Source: an uncultured Bacteroidales bacterium (lineage in GTDB: Bacteria > Bacteroidota > Bacteroidia > Bacteroidales > Paludibacteraceae). Taken from it: a DNA stretch of 26,506 nt. Within the stretch, counting starts at the first letter, position 1, and each line of letters begins with the position of its first letter. The notes under the pieces are model-generated. The model did no database searches. It was not told where the DNA came from and saw only the letters and a program-made list of their open reading frames with translations. The DNA is taken from assembly GCA_903873355.1 (NCBI GenBank), contig CAIQOG010000620.1, positions 1-26,506 of the forward strand. Direction: 5' to 3'. This document shows, one piece after another, positions 7,532 to 14,201 of this stretch. The translations under genes and the position numbers were made by a program.

Positions 7532-8826
7532 TAATGAGCAAGTTTGAATTGTATTAATCGTTTTTCCAGCACCTCCATTTGATCCATCCGCACAAACGAA
7601 ACACAGGCACGCAAACCGTTGGGGTTTTCGCTTCCGGTAATGGCTAATGAAATAGCACTGATTCCATAGTAAAGAAATTCTTTCATCAGTTCGGCACCCG
7701 TCATGTCAGGATAAGCAATCGTAAAATAAAAACCATCCGCCAGCGGTCGGTCTTCGTCGTTGTACACAATGTAGAAACCATATTTCAAAAACAGCGCTTT
7801 CATAATTTTGGCTTTCTCGCCGTAGGGATGAAGTCCTGCTATAAAGTCAATTTCGCCATCGTTTACGGCTTTGAGCATAGATGCCAACGCGTATTGTGCC
7901 GTGTGCGAAGTTCCAGCAGTAGTTACATACAGCACGCCATACGAAATAAAATGCGCTAGTTCATCACTACTAAAATAGTTTTTCAGATTCGAATAACGGC
8001 GTGTACGAAGTTTCTCTGAAATTATCATCATACCTATACGCTGTCCGGCATAACTGAAAATCTTGGAAGCCGAAAGCAACAAAATATAATTATCGGTATA
8101 ACGAGCAACGGTTGGTTGAAACGGTGCAATGCCCGGCTGGCCATAATGCTGACGGAAATCCATGCCAAAATATGCTAAATCTTCCACCACAATCACATCG
8201 TATTTGGTTGCCAGTTCACCGATTATCTGCAATTCACGTTCGGTGAGGCTTATCCAGGATGGATTATTTGGCGAGGAATAGCTAATGGTACAGATATTAC
8301 CTTCTACCAGAAACGATTCAAGTTTTTCTCTGAGTTTTTCACCACGAAAATTCAAAATATCAAAATGCTTGAATGGGACACCAATAATTTGTAATTGCGA
8401 TTTATTTACCGGAAAACCCGGGTCGATAAACAGCGTGTATGGTTTCTCTGGATTGGTGCGGGCAGCAGCCAGCAAAGCCGCAAAACTTCCCTGCATCCCT
8501 CCCACTGTGGGTATACAATTCAGCGGCGACACATCCAGATTGATAAATAATTTGGCAAACCGGGCAATTTCTGTTTTAGCAAACGGAATACCTTCGATGT
8601 GCGGATATTGAGCGGCAAGTCCTTTGTCCAAGGCTTCTTTTTCTGCTGCAATGGCTATGGCAGATGCAGGCAAACCCGGCACACCCATTTCCATGTGAAT
8701 AAATTCCACACCACTTTGCACTTCTATCTGCGAAACAAGTTTTCCAACTTCACGTATGGATAAACGGGTAATATCCAGCTCACCAAACTGAGCAAAAAGC
8801 GAATCGACAAGTTCTTTATTTATCAT
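7531..8826 (-). CDS. PLP-dependent aminotransferase, class I/II (probable aromatic aminotransferase)
   Basis: A 431-residue fold-type I aminotransferase counted from the ATG at 8826, which lies 4 bp after the ligase stop and reads MINKELVDSL. An in-frame ATG at 8850 would add 8 residues and overlap the ligase gene. The PLP-binding lysine is K255 in LLLSASKIFSYAGQRIGMM. The substrate-carboxylate/PLP segment is YSSPNNPSW (183-191), and VVEDLAYFG supplies the aspartate that pairs with the pyridine nitrogen. It would convert an amino acid to a 2-oxo acid in the cytoplasm. Between an aryl-CoA ligase and an ACT-domain protein, the likely substrates are aromatic or branched amino acids. The reaction class is secure; the substrate is inferred. 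Confidence 0.88.
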   Translation of the reverse strand: MINKELVDSLFAQFGELDITRLSIREVGKLVSQIEVQSGVEFIHMEMGVPGLPASAIAIAAEKEALDKGLAAQYPHIEGIPFAKTEIARFAKLFINLDVSPLNCIPTVGGMQGSFAALLAAARTNPEKPYTLFIDPGFPVNKSQLQIIGVPFKHFDILNFRGEKLREKLESFLVEGNICTISYSSPNNPSWISLTERELQIIGELATKYDVIVVEDLAYFGMDFRQHYGQPGIAPFQPTVARYTDNYILLLSASKIFSYAGQRIGMMIISEKLRTRRYSNLKNYFSSDELAHFISYGVLYVTTAGTSHTAQYALASMLKAVNDGEIDFIAGLHPYGEKAKIMKALFLKYGFYIVYNDEDRPLADGFYFTIAYPDMTGAELMKEFLYYGISAISLAITGSENPNGLRACVSFVRMDQMEVLEKRLIQFKLAH

Positions 8827-8830
8827 TTTA

Positions 8831-10129
8831 TCATTTTTTCCTGTTATCAATGACTCTCACCGCTTTTCCTTCACTTCGTGCAATGGTTTTAGGTTCAACC
8901 AGCGTTACTTTCACGCTTAATCCAATGGCACTGTTGAGTGCGTGTTCTATTTTTTTCGAAAGGCTTTGCAAGTCACGGATGGTTTCCATCATATTGACTT
9001 CGTCCAGTTCCACTTTCAGTTCAAGCGTATCCAGATTATTGATTTTATCCACGTAAAGCATGTAATGAGCACTGGTTTCGCCCATTTCGAGGAGCACATG
9101 TTCAATTTGCGATGGGAAAAGGTTAACACCGCGTATAATCAGCATATCGTCGCTGCGACCGGTAATTTTCTTCATGCGTACGGTGGTTCTTCCACACTCG
9201 CATGTTGAACGATTCAACGTTGATAAATCGCGGGTATTGTAGCGCAAAAGCGGAATTCCTTCTTTGGTCAGCGTAGTGAAAACAAGTTCGCCTTCTTCGC
9301 CATCCGACATCGGTTGTTTCGTATCGGGATGGACAATTTCAGGGAAGAAATGATCTTCATGAACGTGAAGTCCGGCATGACAATCGCAATCGTTAGCCAC
9401 ACCCGGCCCCATAATTTCGCTCAATCCGTAAATATCAAAAGCTTTAATTCCCCATTTCTTTTCCAACTCCAACCGCATATTTTCGGTCCATGGTTCAGCA
9501 CCGAACACACCTATTTTCAATTTCATATCAGCCAACGAGTAACCATTTTCAGCCAGAGCATCAGCCAAATGAAGTGCATACGAAGGCGTACAAGCCAACA
9601 CGGTAGAGCCATAATCGGCCATCAACTGCAACTGCCGGCGGGTATTTCCACCCGAAATAGGAATTACCGTAGCACCAACGGTTTCGGCACCATAATGCAC
9701 ACCAAGTCCACCGGTAAACAAACCATAACCATACGAAACCTGCATTATATCTTCCGAACTAATACCTGCCATGGTGAGGCAACGCGCCAATACTTCACGC
9801 CAGTTTTCAATATCATTTTTCGTATAACCCACAGTTGTAGGTTTTCCTGTTGTTCCACTCGACGCATGAACACGCACAATGTCTTTCATAGGCACCGCAA
9901 AAAGCCCGAACGGATAATGGTCACGCAAATCGTTTTTATAGGTAAACGGCAGCTTCACAATATCGTCAATAGTCTGAATATCTTCAGGTTTCACCCCCAT
10001 TTCATCCATTCTACGATGGTAAAAAGCGACATTAGTATATACGTGTTTGACCAATTGTTTGATTCTTTCGCTTTGTAATTCCCGCATATCTTCGCGGCTC
10101 ATACACTCTATTTCTTTATTCCAGATCAT
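8831..10129 (-). CDS. Phenylacetate-CoA ligase-like adenylate-forming enzyme (PaaK family)
   Basis: A 432-residue member of the adenylate-forming superfamily and of normal PaaK length. Visible motifs are the phosphate-binding loop HASSGTTGKPTTVGYT (residues 88-103), the YGLSE motif at 234-238, TRD at 299-301, and GRSDDMLIIRGVNLFP (324-339) at the start of the C-terminal subdomain. A cysteine/histidine cluster (CDCHAGLHVHEDH, 248-260) and CECGR (310-314) are typical of the family. It joins an aryl acid to CoA with ATP. In Bacteroidetes fermenting aromatic amino acids, such ligases usually sit beside indolepyruvate oxidoreductase and may run in the ATP-forming direction. No iorAB genes are here, so the direction and substrate are open. 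It overlaps the ACT gene by 4 bp (ATGA). Confidence 0.9.
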   Translation of the reverse strand: MIWNKEIECMSREDMRELQSERIKQLVKHVYTNVAFYHRRMDEMGVKPEDIQTIDDIVKLPFTYKNDLRDHYPFGLFAVPMKDIVRVHASSGTTGKPTTVGYTKNDIENWREVLARCLTMAGISSEDIMQVSYGYGLFTGGLGVHYGAETVGATVIPISGGNTRRQLQLMADYGSTVLACTPSYALHLADALAENGYSLADMKLKIGVFGAEPWTENMRLELEKKWGIKAFDIYGLSEIMGPGVANDCDCHAGLHVHEDHFFPEIVHPDTKQPMSDGEEGELVFTTLTKEGIPLLRYNTRDLSTLNRSTCECGRTTVRMKKITGRSDDMLIIRGVNLFPSQIEHVLLEMGETSAHYMLYVDKINNLDTLELKVELDEVNMMETIRDLQSLSKKIEHALNSAIGLSVKVTLVEPKTIARSEGKAVRVIDNRKK

Positions 10130-10545
10130 TTTAATTCCTGTTCAGTGATTGATTTCAGTCCGTTAGTTTTTATCACTCCAATGGCTTTTTCGCAATTATC
10201 GGTACGAATCATCAGAATCGATTTACTGCCGAAACTGAATGCATACACATATTCGATACAAATATCGGCAGCTGTAAATAAATCAAGTATATGCGACATA
10301 GAGCCGGGTGCAGGAGGCATTTCGAGCGAAAGTATGTCGTGAACACGAACTGTAAAATGCTCGTTACGAAGAGCTTCCAGTGCTTTTTCCGGATCAGAAA
10401 CGATGGCACGTAGAATACCGTAGTCGCTTGAATCGGCTACGGTAAGTGCGATAATGTTGATGTTTTGTTTGGCTAAAACGGCCAAAATTTCGTTGAGATG
10501 ACCGGTTTTGTTTTCGAGGAAAACGGAGAGTTGGCGCATTGTCAT
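10126..10545 (-). CDS. ACT domain-containing protein (tandem ACT)
   Basis: A 139-residue protein when begun at the ATG at 10545 (MTMRQLSVFLENKTGHLNEI); an in-frame ATG at 10578 precedes it but overlaps the -7 promoter element. The first ACT domain spans about 3-65, with the ENKTGHLNEILAVLAKQNIN helix that forms the amino-acid site. A second ACT-like unit (about 70-135: ILDLFTAADICIEYVYAFSF) follows. ACT proteins of this type sense amino acids and accompany aryl-CoA ligase / indolepyruvate oxidoreductase genes. It is probably the first gene of a four-gene operon and overlaps the ligase gene by 4 bp. A regulatory role for the ligase or aminotransferase is inferred. Confidence 0.85.
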   Translation of the reverse strand: MTMRQLSVFLENKTGHLNEILAVLAKQNINIIALTVADSSDYGILRAIVSDPEKALEALRNEHFTVRVHDILSLEMPPAPGSMSHILDLFTAADICIEYVYAFSFGSKSILMIRTDNCEKAIGVIKTNGLKSITEQELK

Positions 10546-10575
10546 GGTATTATTTTTAGTGTTTTTACGGAGTTG

Positions 10576-10583
10576 CAAATTTA
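10576..10583 (-). promoter_or_regulatory. Promoter -7 element for the ACT-ligase-aminotransferase operon
   Basis: The minus strand reads TAAATTTG, an exact match to the Bacteroidetes -7 consensus TAnnTTTG, in the context TATAAATTTGCAAC. Transcription would start near 10569, giving a leader of about 24 nt before the ATG at 10545. No good -33 TTG lies at the usual spacing. Confidence 0.5.
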
Positions 10584-10702
10584 TATAATTTAGTCCAAAA
10601 AAAGTGGTTTTACTGCAAGTATTTAAAGAAAAATTTCAGTATTAATTTTACCCTAAATAATGCTTAAAATGAGTCAGCAAAACAAATCCTGCAATGAACC
10701 TA

Positions 10703-10732
10703 TTGAGTAAAGCCAAAAAAAATGTACTTTTG
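10703..10732 (+). promoter_or_regulatory. Bacteroidetes-type promoter for the SpmAB-ybeY unit
   Basis: A -33 TTG (10703-10705) is followed after 19 bp by TACTTTTG (10725-10732), an exact TAnnTTTG match. Transcription would start near 10740, about 32 nt before the ATG at 10772. This is the best complete promoter in the window. Confidence 0.6.
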
Positions 10733-10771
10733 TGCTCAAACATGGTTTAAAACTTATATTTTGAATACTTT

Positions 10772-12004
10772 ATGATTCTGAACTATATCTGGATTGGCTT
10801 TATATTTATCGCTTTTGTAGTGGCATTAGTCCAATTAATTTTCACGGGAAATACGCAGATTTTTTCCGATATAATGACATCTGCATTTGGCTCAGCCAAA
10901 TCAGGTTTCGAGGTTTCACTAGGTCTAACAGGAGCTTTATCGTTGTGGCTGGGAGTGATGAAAATCGGAGAAAAAGGAGGCGTACTTGAACGTTTATCGC
11001 GTGTGGTTGCACCATTCTTTGTCAGGATATTTCCCGAAATTCCCAAAGGTCATCCGGCACTGGCAAGTATGTTTATGAACCTGTCGGCCACCATGCTCGG
11101 TCTTGATAATGCTGCCACTCCCATGGGACTGAAAGCCATGCGCGAAATGCAGGAACTTAATACTGAAAAAGACAAGGCTTCGAATTCCATGATTTTATTT
11201 CTGGTGCTAAATACAGCCGGTCTTACCCTGATTCCGGTTAGTATATTGGTTTACAGGGCTCAGCTTGGAGCAGTAAATCCGGCAGATGTATTTATTCCAA
11301 TCCTTTTAGCCACGTTTATTGCATTCGTAGCCGGACTTATCAGCGTGGCAGTTATTCAGAAAATAAACCTTTTCAACCGCGTGGTAATGGGAACATTAGG
11401 TGGTATTTCGCTTCTGATTGTTGGGATTATCTATTTTCTGAGCGGTTTACCCAAGGAGCAAATTGCACAATACTCAGGTTTTGCTGCAAATTTCATTCTT
11501 TTTTCCATCATTATCAGCTTCATTAGCATGGCATTAATAAAAAAAATAAATGTGTACGATGCATTTATTGAAGGGGCAAAAGAAGGATTTCAGGTGGCCA
11601 TAGGAATTATTCCTTATTTGATTGCCATTCTGGTTGCCATTGGCATGTTCAGGGCTTCGGGAGCAATGACTTTTCTGGTAGATGGTATACGCTGGTTAGT
11701 ATCCTTGACCGGCATTAATACTGAATTTGTTGATGCCCTGCCAACTGCTTTAATGAAACCGCTGAGTGGCAGTGGTGCGCGCGGAATGATGATAGAAACC
11801 ATGAAATTGCATGGTGCCGATTCCTTTGTGGGAAGGCTTTCGAGCATTATTCAGGGTTCAACAGACACAACTTTTTATATTATTGCCGTATATTTTGGCT
11901 CGGTTGGTATAAAAAACACCCGTTATGCCATTCTTTGCGGTCTTTTTGCCGATTTGGTAGGAATTACTGCAGCTATTTTACTGGGTTATTTATTTTTTCA
12001 TTAA
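10772..12004 (+). CDS. Nucleoside-recognition (Gate) domain membrane protein, SpmA-SpmB fusion type
   Basis: A 410-residue polytopic inner-membrane protein made of two halves. The first resembles spore maturation protein A, with GFEVSLGLTGALSLWLGVMK and LDNAATPMGLKAMREM (111-126). The second resembles SpmB, with FQVAIGIIPYLIAILVAIGM, LMKPLSGSGARGMMIE and IIQGSTDTTFYIIAVYFG. Each half holds a Gate (nucleoside recognition) domain. In Bacillus, SpmA and SpmB are separate proteins needed for spore core dehydration. Bacteroidetes do not sporulate, so the fused form probably transports or exchanges a small solute, perhaps a nucleoside, but the substrate is unknown. The gene ends 5 bp before ybeY, suggesting co-transcription. 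Confidence 0.88.
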   Translation: MILNYIWIGFIFIAFVVALVQLIFTGNTQIFSDIMTSAFGSAKSGFEVSLGLTGALSLWLGVMKIGEKGGVLERLSRVVAPFFVRIFPEIPKGHPALASMFMNLSATMLGLDNAATPMGLKAMREMQELNTEKDKASNSMILFLVLNTAGLTLIPVSILVYRAQLGAVNPADVFIPILLATFIAFVAGLISVAVIQKINLFNRVVMGTLGGISLLIVGIIYFLSGLPKEQIAQYSGFAANFILFSIIISFISMALIKKINVYDAFIEGAKEGFQVAIGIIPYLIAILVAIGMFRASGAMTFLVDGIRWLVSLTGINTEFVDALPTALMKPLSGSGARGMMIETMKLHGADSFVGRLSSIIQGSTDTTFYIIAVYFGSVGIKNTRYAILCGLFADLVGITAAILLGYLFFH

Positions 12005-12009
12005 TCTGT

Positions 12010-12426
12010 ATGATACAATACATTGCAGAAGATCTAAAGCTTCCTGCGCTTGAAAAGCAGAAAATCAATCGTTGGATAAAAGAAACAGCTGCAGAATATG
12101 CTAAAAAAGTTGGTGATATTGCCTATATTTTTTGTTCGGACGAGCGCATTCTGGAAGTGAATAAACAATACCTGAATCATGATTATTACACTGATATTAT
12201 AACTTTTGATTACAGTGAAGGAAACGTTATCTCAGGCGATATTTTTATTGGACTTGATACTGTAATGTCAAATGCGAATGAATTTAATGTGAGTTTAGAA
12301 TATGAATTAAGACGAATACTGATTCATGGTATTCTACACCTTTGCGGCCAGGATGATAAGACTCCGGATTTAAGAAATCAAATGACTGACAAGGAAAACA
12401 AAGCATTGTTCAACTATCCTGAATAA
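12010..12426 (+). CDS. ybeY: Endoribonuclease YbeY (rRNA maturation factor)
   Basis: A 138-residue protein started at the ATG at 12010, 5 bp after the stop of the upstream gene; an upstream extension in this frame overlaps that gene and does not resemble the family. YbeY is a metal-dependent endoribonuclease in 16S rRNA 3'-end maturation and ribosome quality control. Conserved features are ILEVNKQYLNHDYYTDIITF with the following DY, GDIFIG, and the metal site HGILHLCGQDD (106-116). H106 and H110 are present, but the third ligand, His in the E. coli HGTLHAQGYDH motif, is Asp116 here. Substitutions at this site are, as far as I recall, common in Bacteroidetes. The C terminus is short. Confidence 0.9.
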   Translation: MIQYIAEDLKLPALEKQKINRWIKETAAEYAKKVGDIAYIFCSDERILEVNKQYLNHDYYTDIITFDYSEGNVISGDIFIGLDTVMSNANEFNVSLEYELRRILIHGILHLCGQDDKTPDLRNQMTDKENKALFNYPE

Positions 12427-12504
12427 ATGGATTTTAAGCAATCTATTGCAGTTTTAAAGGCATTTGCTACAATGTCAGTATTTTTGCAATAATAAGTTAA
12501 ATAT

Positions 12505-12529
12505 AGCCCTCTAACAAAGGGCTTTTTAT
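12505..12529 (+). terminator. Intrinsic terminator after ybeY
   Basis: A 6-bp GC-rich stem (AGCCCT at 12505-12510 with AGGGCT at 12518-12523), a 7-base loop and a TTTTTATT tail. It ends the SpmAB-ybeY unit about 80 bp after the stop codon. Confidence 0.7.
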
Positions 12530-12549
12530 TATCATTGAAAGAATATCAT

Positions 12550-12557
12550 TACTTTTG
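12550..12557 (+). promoter_or_regulatory. Candidate -7 element for the porG-uppS-bamA operon
   Basis: TACTTTTG matches TAnnTTTG exactly and lies just downstream of the ybeY terminator. Transcription would begin near 12564, giving a leader of about 165 nt before porG. A TTG at 12535-12537 is closer than the usual 19-21 bp, so the -33 element is uncertain. Confidence 0.4.
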
Positions 12558-12730
12558 TTGCTGCTTTTTATACAGAATGATAAAATTAAAACAGAAAATA
12601 TCCGTTTAATAATCCGATTACTTTGATCATTGTGAAATATGAAACGAGCATAAAAGCGGATAATCACCAAGGATGTTGAAAATCTTACATGCGAGTTCCA
12701 TGCGACAGTTAAAAATTCAATTATTTACGC

Positions 12731-13423
12731 ATGAAATTTAAACTAATTAGATTGTTAATTTTTATTGTTTCTTTATTTAATATATCGCCGATATTTGCGC
12801 AGGTGAATAACGATATCGACTTAGATAAAAGAGATTATAGAGCTGAAATAGGAATTAGCGGAGGAGGCTCTTATTATCTTGGAGATGCAAGCAGCAAGAC
12901 ATTTAATACCGTTAATATCCGACCTTCATATGGTGGTTATTTTCGTTATCGGGTAGATAACCGAGTTGCTCTGAAAGCAGAAGTAATTGGGACTGCGGTT
13001 GCCGGTGAAGGTATCGCAGACAATAATGCAGTTACCAGCGACATAGCTTTCGAATATAATTTTTTTGAACTGGAGCAAAATCCTTACAAAAGAATGAGTA
13101 AAATCTACTCACCCTATTTATTGTTGGGAGGTTCGTTCTTATTTTATTCATATGAGAAATCGGACTATATAAATCCGGGATTGACATTCGGTCTTGGCAT
13201 GAAACTAAAACTTGGTAATCGGTTCAACATCAATTTGCAATGGGCGAACCGGTTATTACTTACCGACAACTTAGAAGGTGTTTCAACGTTGAATAATGCA
13301 AATGGTTTGAATGGTTCGAATGTTTTCCACAACGATTTACTCTCAACTTTAACTGTGGGTATTAGTCTGGATGTATGGCGAAAAGAATGTAACTGTATGA
13401 ATGTCAACAAATTTAAGAACTAA
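12731..13423 (+). CDS. porG: Type IX secretion system outer-membrane protein PorG (DUF6089 family)
   Basis: A 230-residue protein with a signal peptide (about 1-24, ending SPIFAQ) and a small outer-membrane barrel rich in alternating hydrophobic/aromatic strands: YRAEIGISGGGSYYLGDASS, SPYLLLGGSFLFYSYEKSDY and LLSTLTVGISLDVWRK. These are hallmarks of DUF6089/PorG. In Porphyromonas gingivalis PorG is an outer-membrane partner of the T9SS PorK/PorN ring, and its gene likewise precedes uppS, bamA and skp. The next gene starts 10 bp downstream. The presence of three proteins with T9SS sorting domains in this window fits. CNCMN near the C terminus is unusual in an outer-membrane protein. Confidence 0.82.
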   Translation: MKFKLIRLLIFIVSLFNISPIFAQVNNDIDLDKRDYRAEIGISGGGSYYLGDASSKTFNTVNIRPSYGGYFRYRVDNRVALKAEVIGTAVAGEGIADNNAVTSDIAFEYNFFELEQNPYKRMSKIYSPYLLLGGSFLFYSYEKSDYINPGLTFGLGMKLKLGNRFNINLQWANRLLLTDNLEGVSTLNNANGLNGSNVFHNDLLSTLTVGISLDVWRKECNCMNVNKFKN

Positions 13424-13432
13424 GATAAAAAA

Positions 13433-14158
13433 ATGTCATCCCTTAAAGATAAAATAAATAGTTCGAATTTACCAAAACACATTGCCATAATCATGGATGG
13501 TAATGGACGTTGGGCTGCAGAACGCGGTTATGACCGGATTATTGGCCATCAACACGGAGTTACGTCAGTCAGGGAAATTACAGAAGCTGCTGCCGAAATC
13601 GGGATTGGATATTTGACACTTTATACTTTCTCTACCGAAAACTGGGGTCGACCTCAATATGAAGTAGATGCATTGATGGAACTTTTGATTGACACCATTG
13701 AAAAAGAGACACCAACGCTTCATAAAAACAACGTTCGTTTGATGGCAATTGGGGATTTGGACAGATTACCCGGAAATGCAAAAGAAAAGCTACAACGTTG
13801 TATTGATCATACTTCAAAAAACACCGGTCTGGCGTTGGTTCTGGCACTAAGCTATTCCTCACGCTGGGAAATAACGAATGCTGTGAAAATTATTGCCCGC
13901 GAAGTAGCATCAGGTAAAATTAAAGCCGATGATATTACAGACGAACTAATAAGCAACCATCTGACAACAAAAAATATACCTGACCCGGACCTTTTAATCA
14001 GAACCAGCGGCGAAGAGCGAATAAGTAATTTTTTGCTTTGGCAGATTGCTTATTCCGAGCTATATTTCACCGAAACACATTGGCCGGCATTCAGAAAAGA
14101 GAGTTTTTATGAAGCAATTATCGATTTCCAACAACGTGAACGTCGATTTGGCAAATAA
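13433..14158 (+). CDS. uppS: Isoprenyl (undecaprenyl diphosphate) transferase
   Basis: A 241-residue cis-prenyltransferase that extends farnesyl diphosphate with isopentenyl diphosphate to undecaprenyl diphosphate, the lipid carrier for peptidoglycan and surface polysaccharide. The catalytic motif [16 protein letters not shown] has the magnesium-binding Asp at residue 22. Other conserved blocks are the central [13 protein letters not shown] and the C-terminal [20 protein letters not shown] followed by AYSELYF. The length is normal and all family motifs are intact. It sits between porG (10 bp) and bamA (43 bp), part of a conserved Bacteroidetes envelope cluster. Confidence 0.96.
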   Translation: MSSLKDKINSSNLPKHIAIIMDGNGRWAAERGYDRIIGHQHGVTSVREITEAAAEIGIGYLTLYTFSTENWGRPQYEVDALMELLIDTIEKETPTLHKNNVRLMAIGDLDRLPGNAKEKLQRCIDHTSKNTGLALVLALSYSSRWEITNAVKIIAREVASGKIKADDITDELISNHLTTKNIPDPDLLIRTSGEERISNFLLWQIAYSELYFTETHWPAFRKESFYEAIIDFQQRERRFGK

Positions 14159-14201
14159 AAATTCAAAAAAAATCCCTTTACTCCCGACACCAGATTAAAT
14201 T

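Larger units (their letters stand above)
12427..12730 (+). other. Intergenic region between ybeY and porG
   Basis: The 304-bp gap holds a terminator hairpin (12505-12523) and two exact TAnnTTTG -7 matches (12479-12486 and 12550-12557). It also has two copies of CATGCGA, 11 bp apart (12688-12694 and 12699-12705), about 30-40 bp before the porG start. A 21-codon ORF starts right after the ybeY stop (12427-12492) but is probably chance. TATCCG (12600-12605) could pair with CGGATA (12656-12661) in a structured leader. Confidence 0.45.

Noticed and set aside
9314..10078. 254-codon plus-strand ORF antisense to the PaaK-like ligase
   Set aside because: It lies wholly inside a well-supported gene with intact family motifs. 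Its translation is rich in His, Ser and Arg with no domain, as expected of a shadow frame.
11935..12009. Upstream extension of ybeY
   Set aside because: It overlaps the end of the SpmAB-type gene. The ATG at 12010 gives the family's usual N terminus and a 5-bp gap.
12427..12492. 21-codon ORF directly after the ybeY stop
   Set aside because: No ribosome-binding site or recognisable motif, and it overlaps a promoter-like element. Probably chance.
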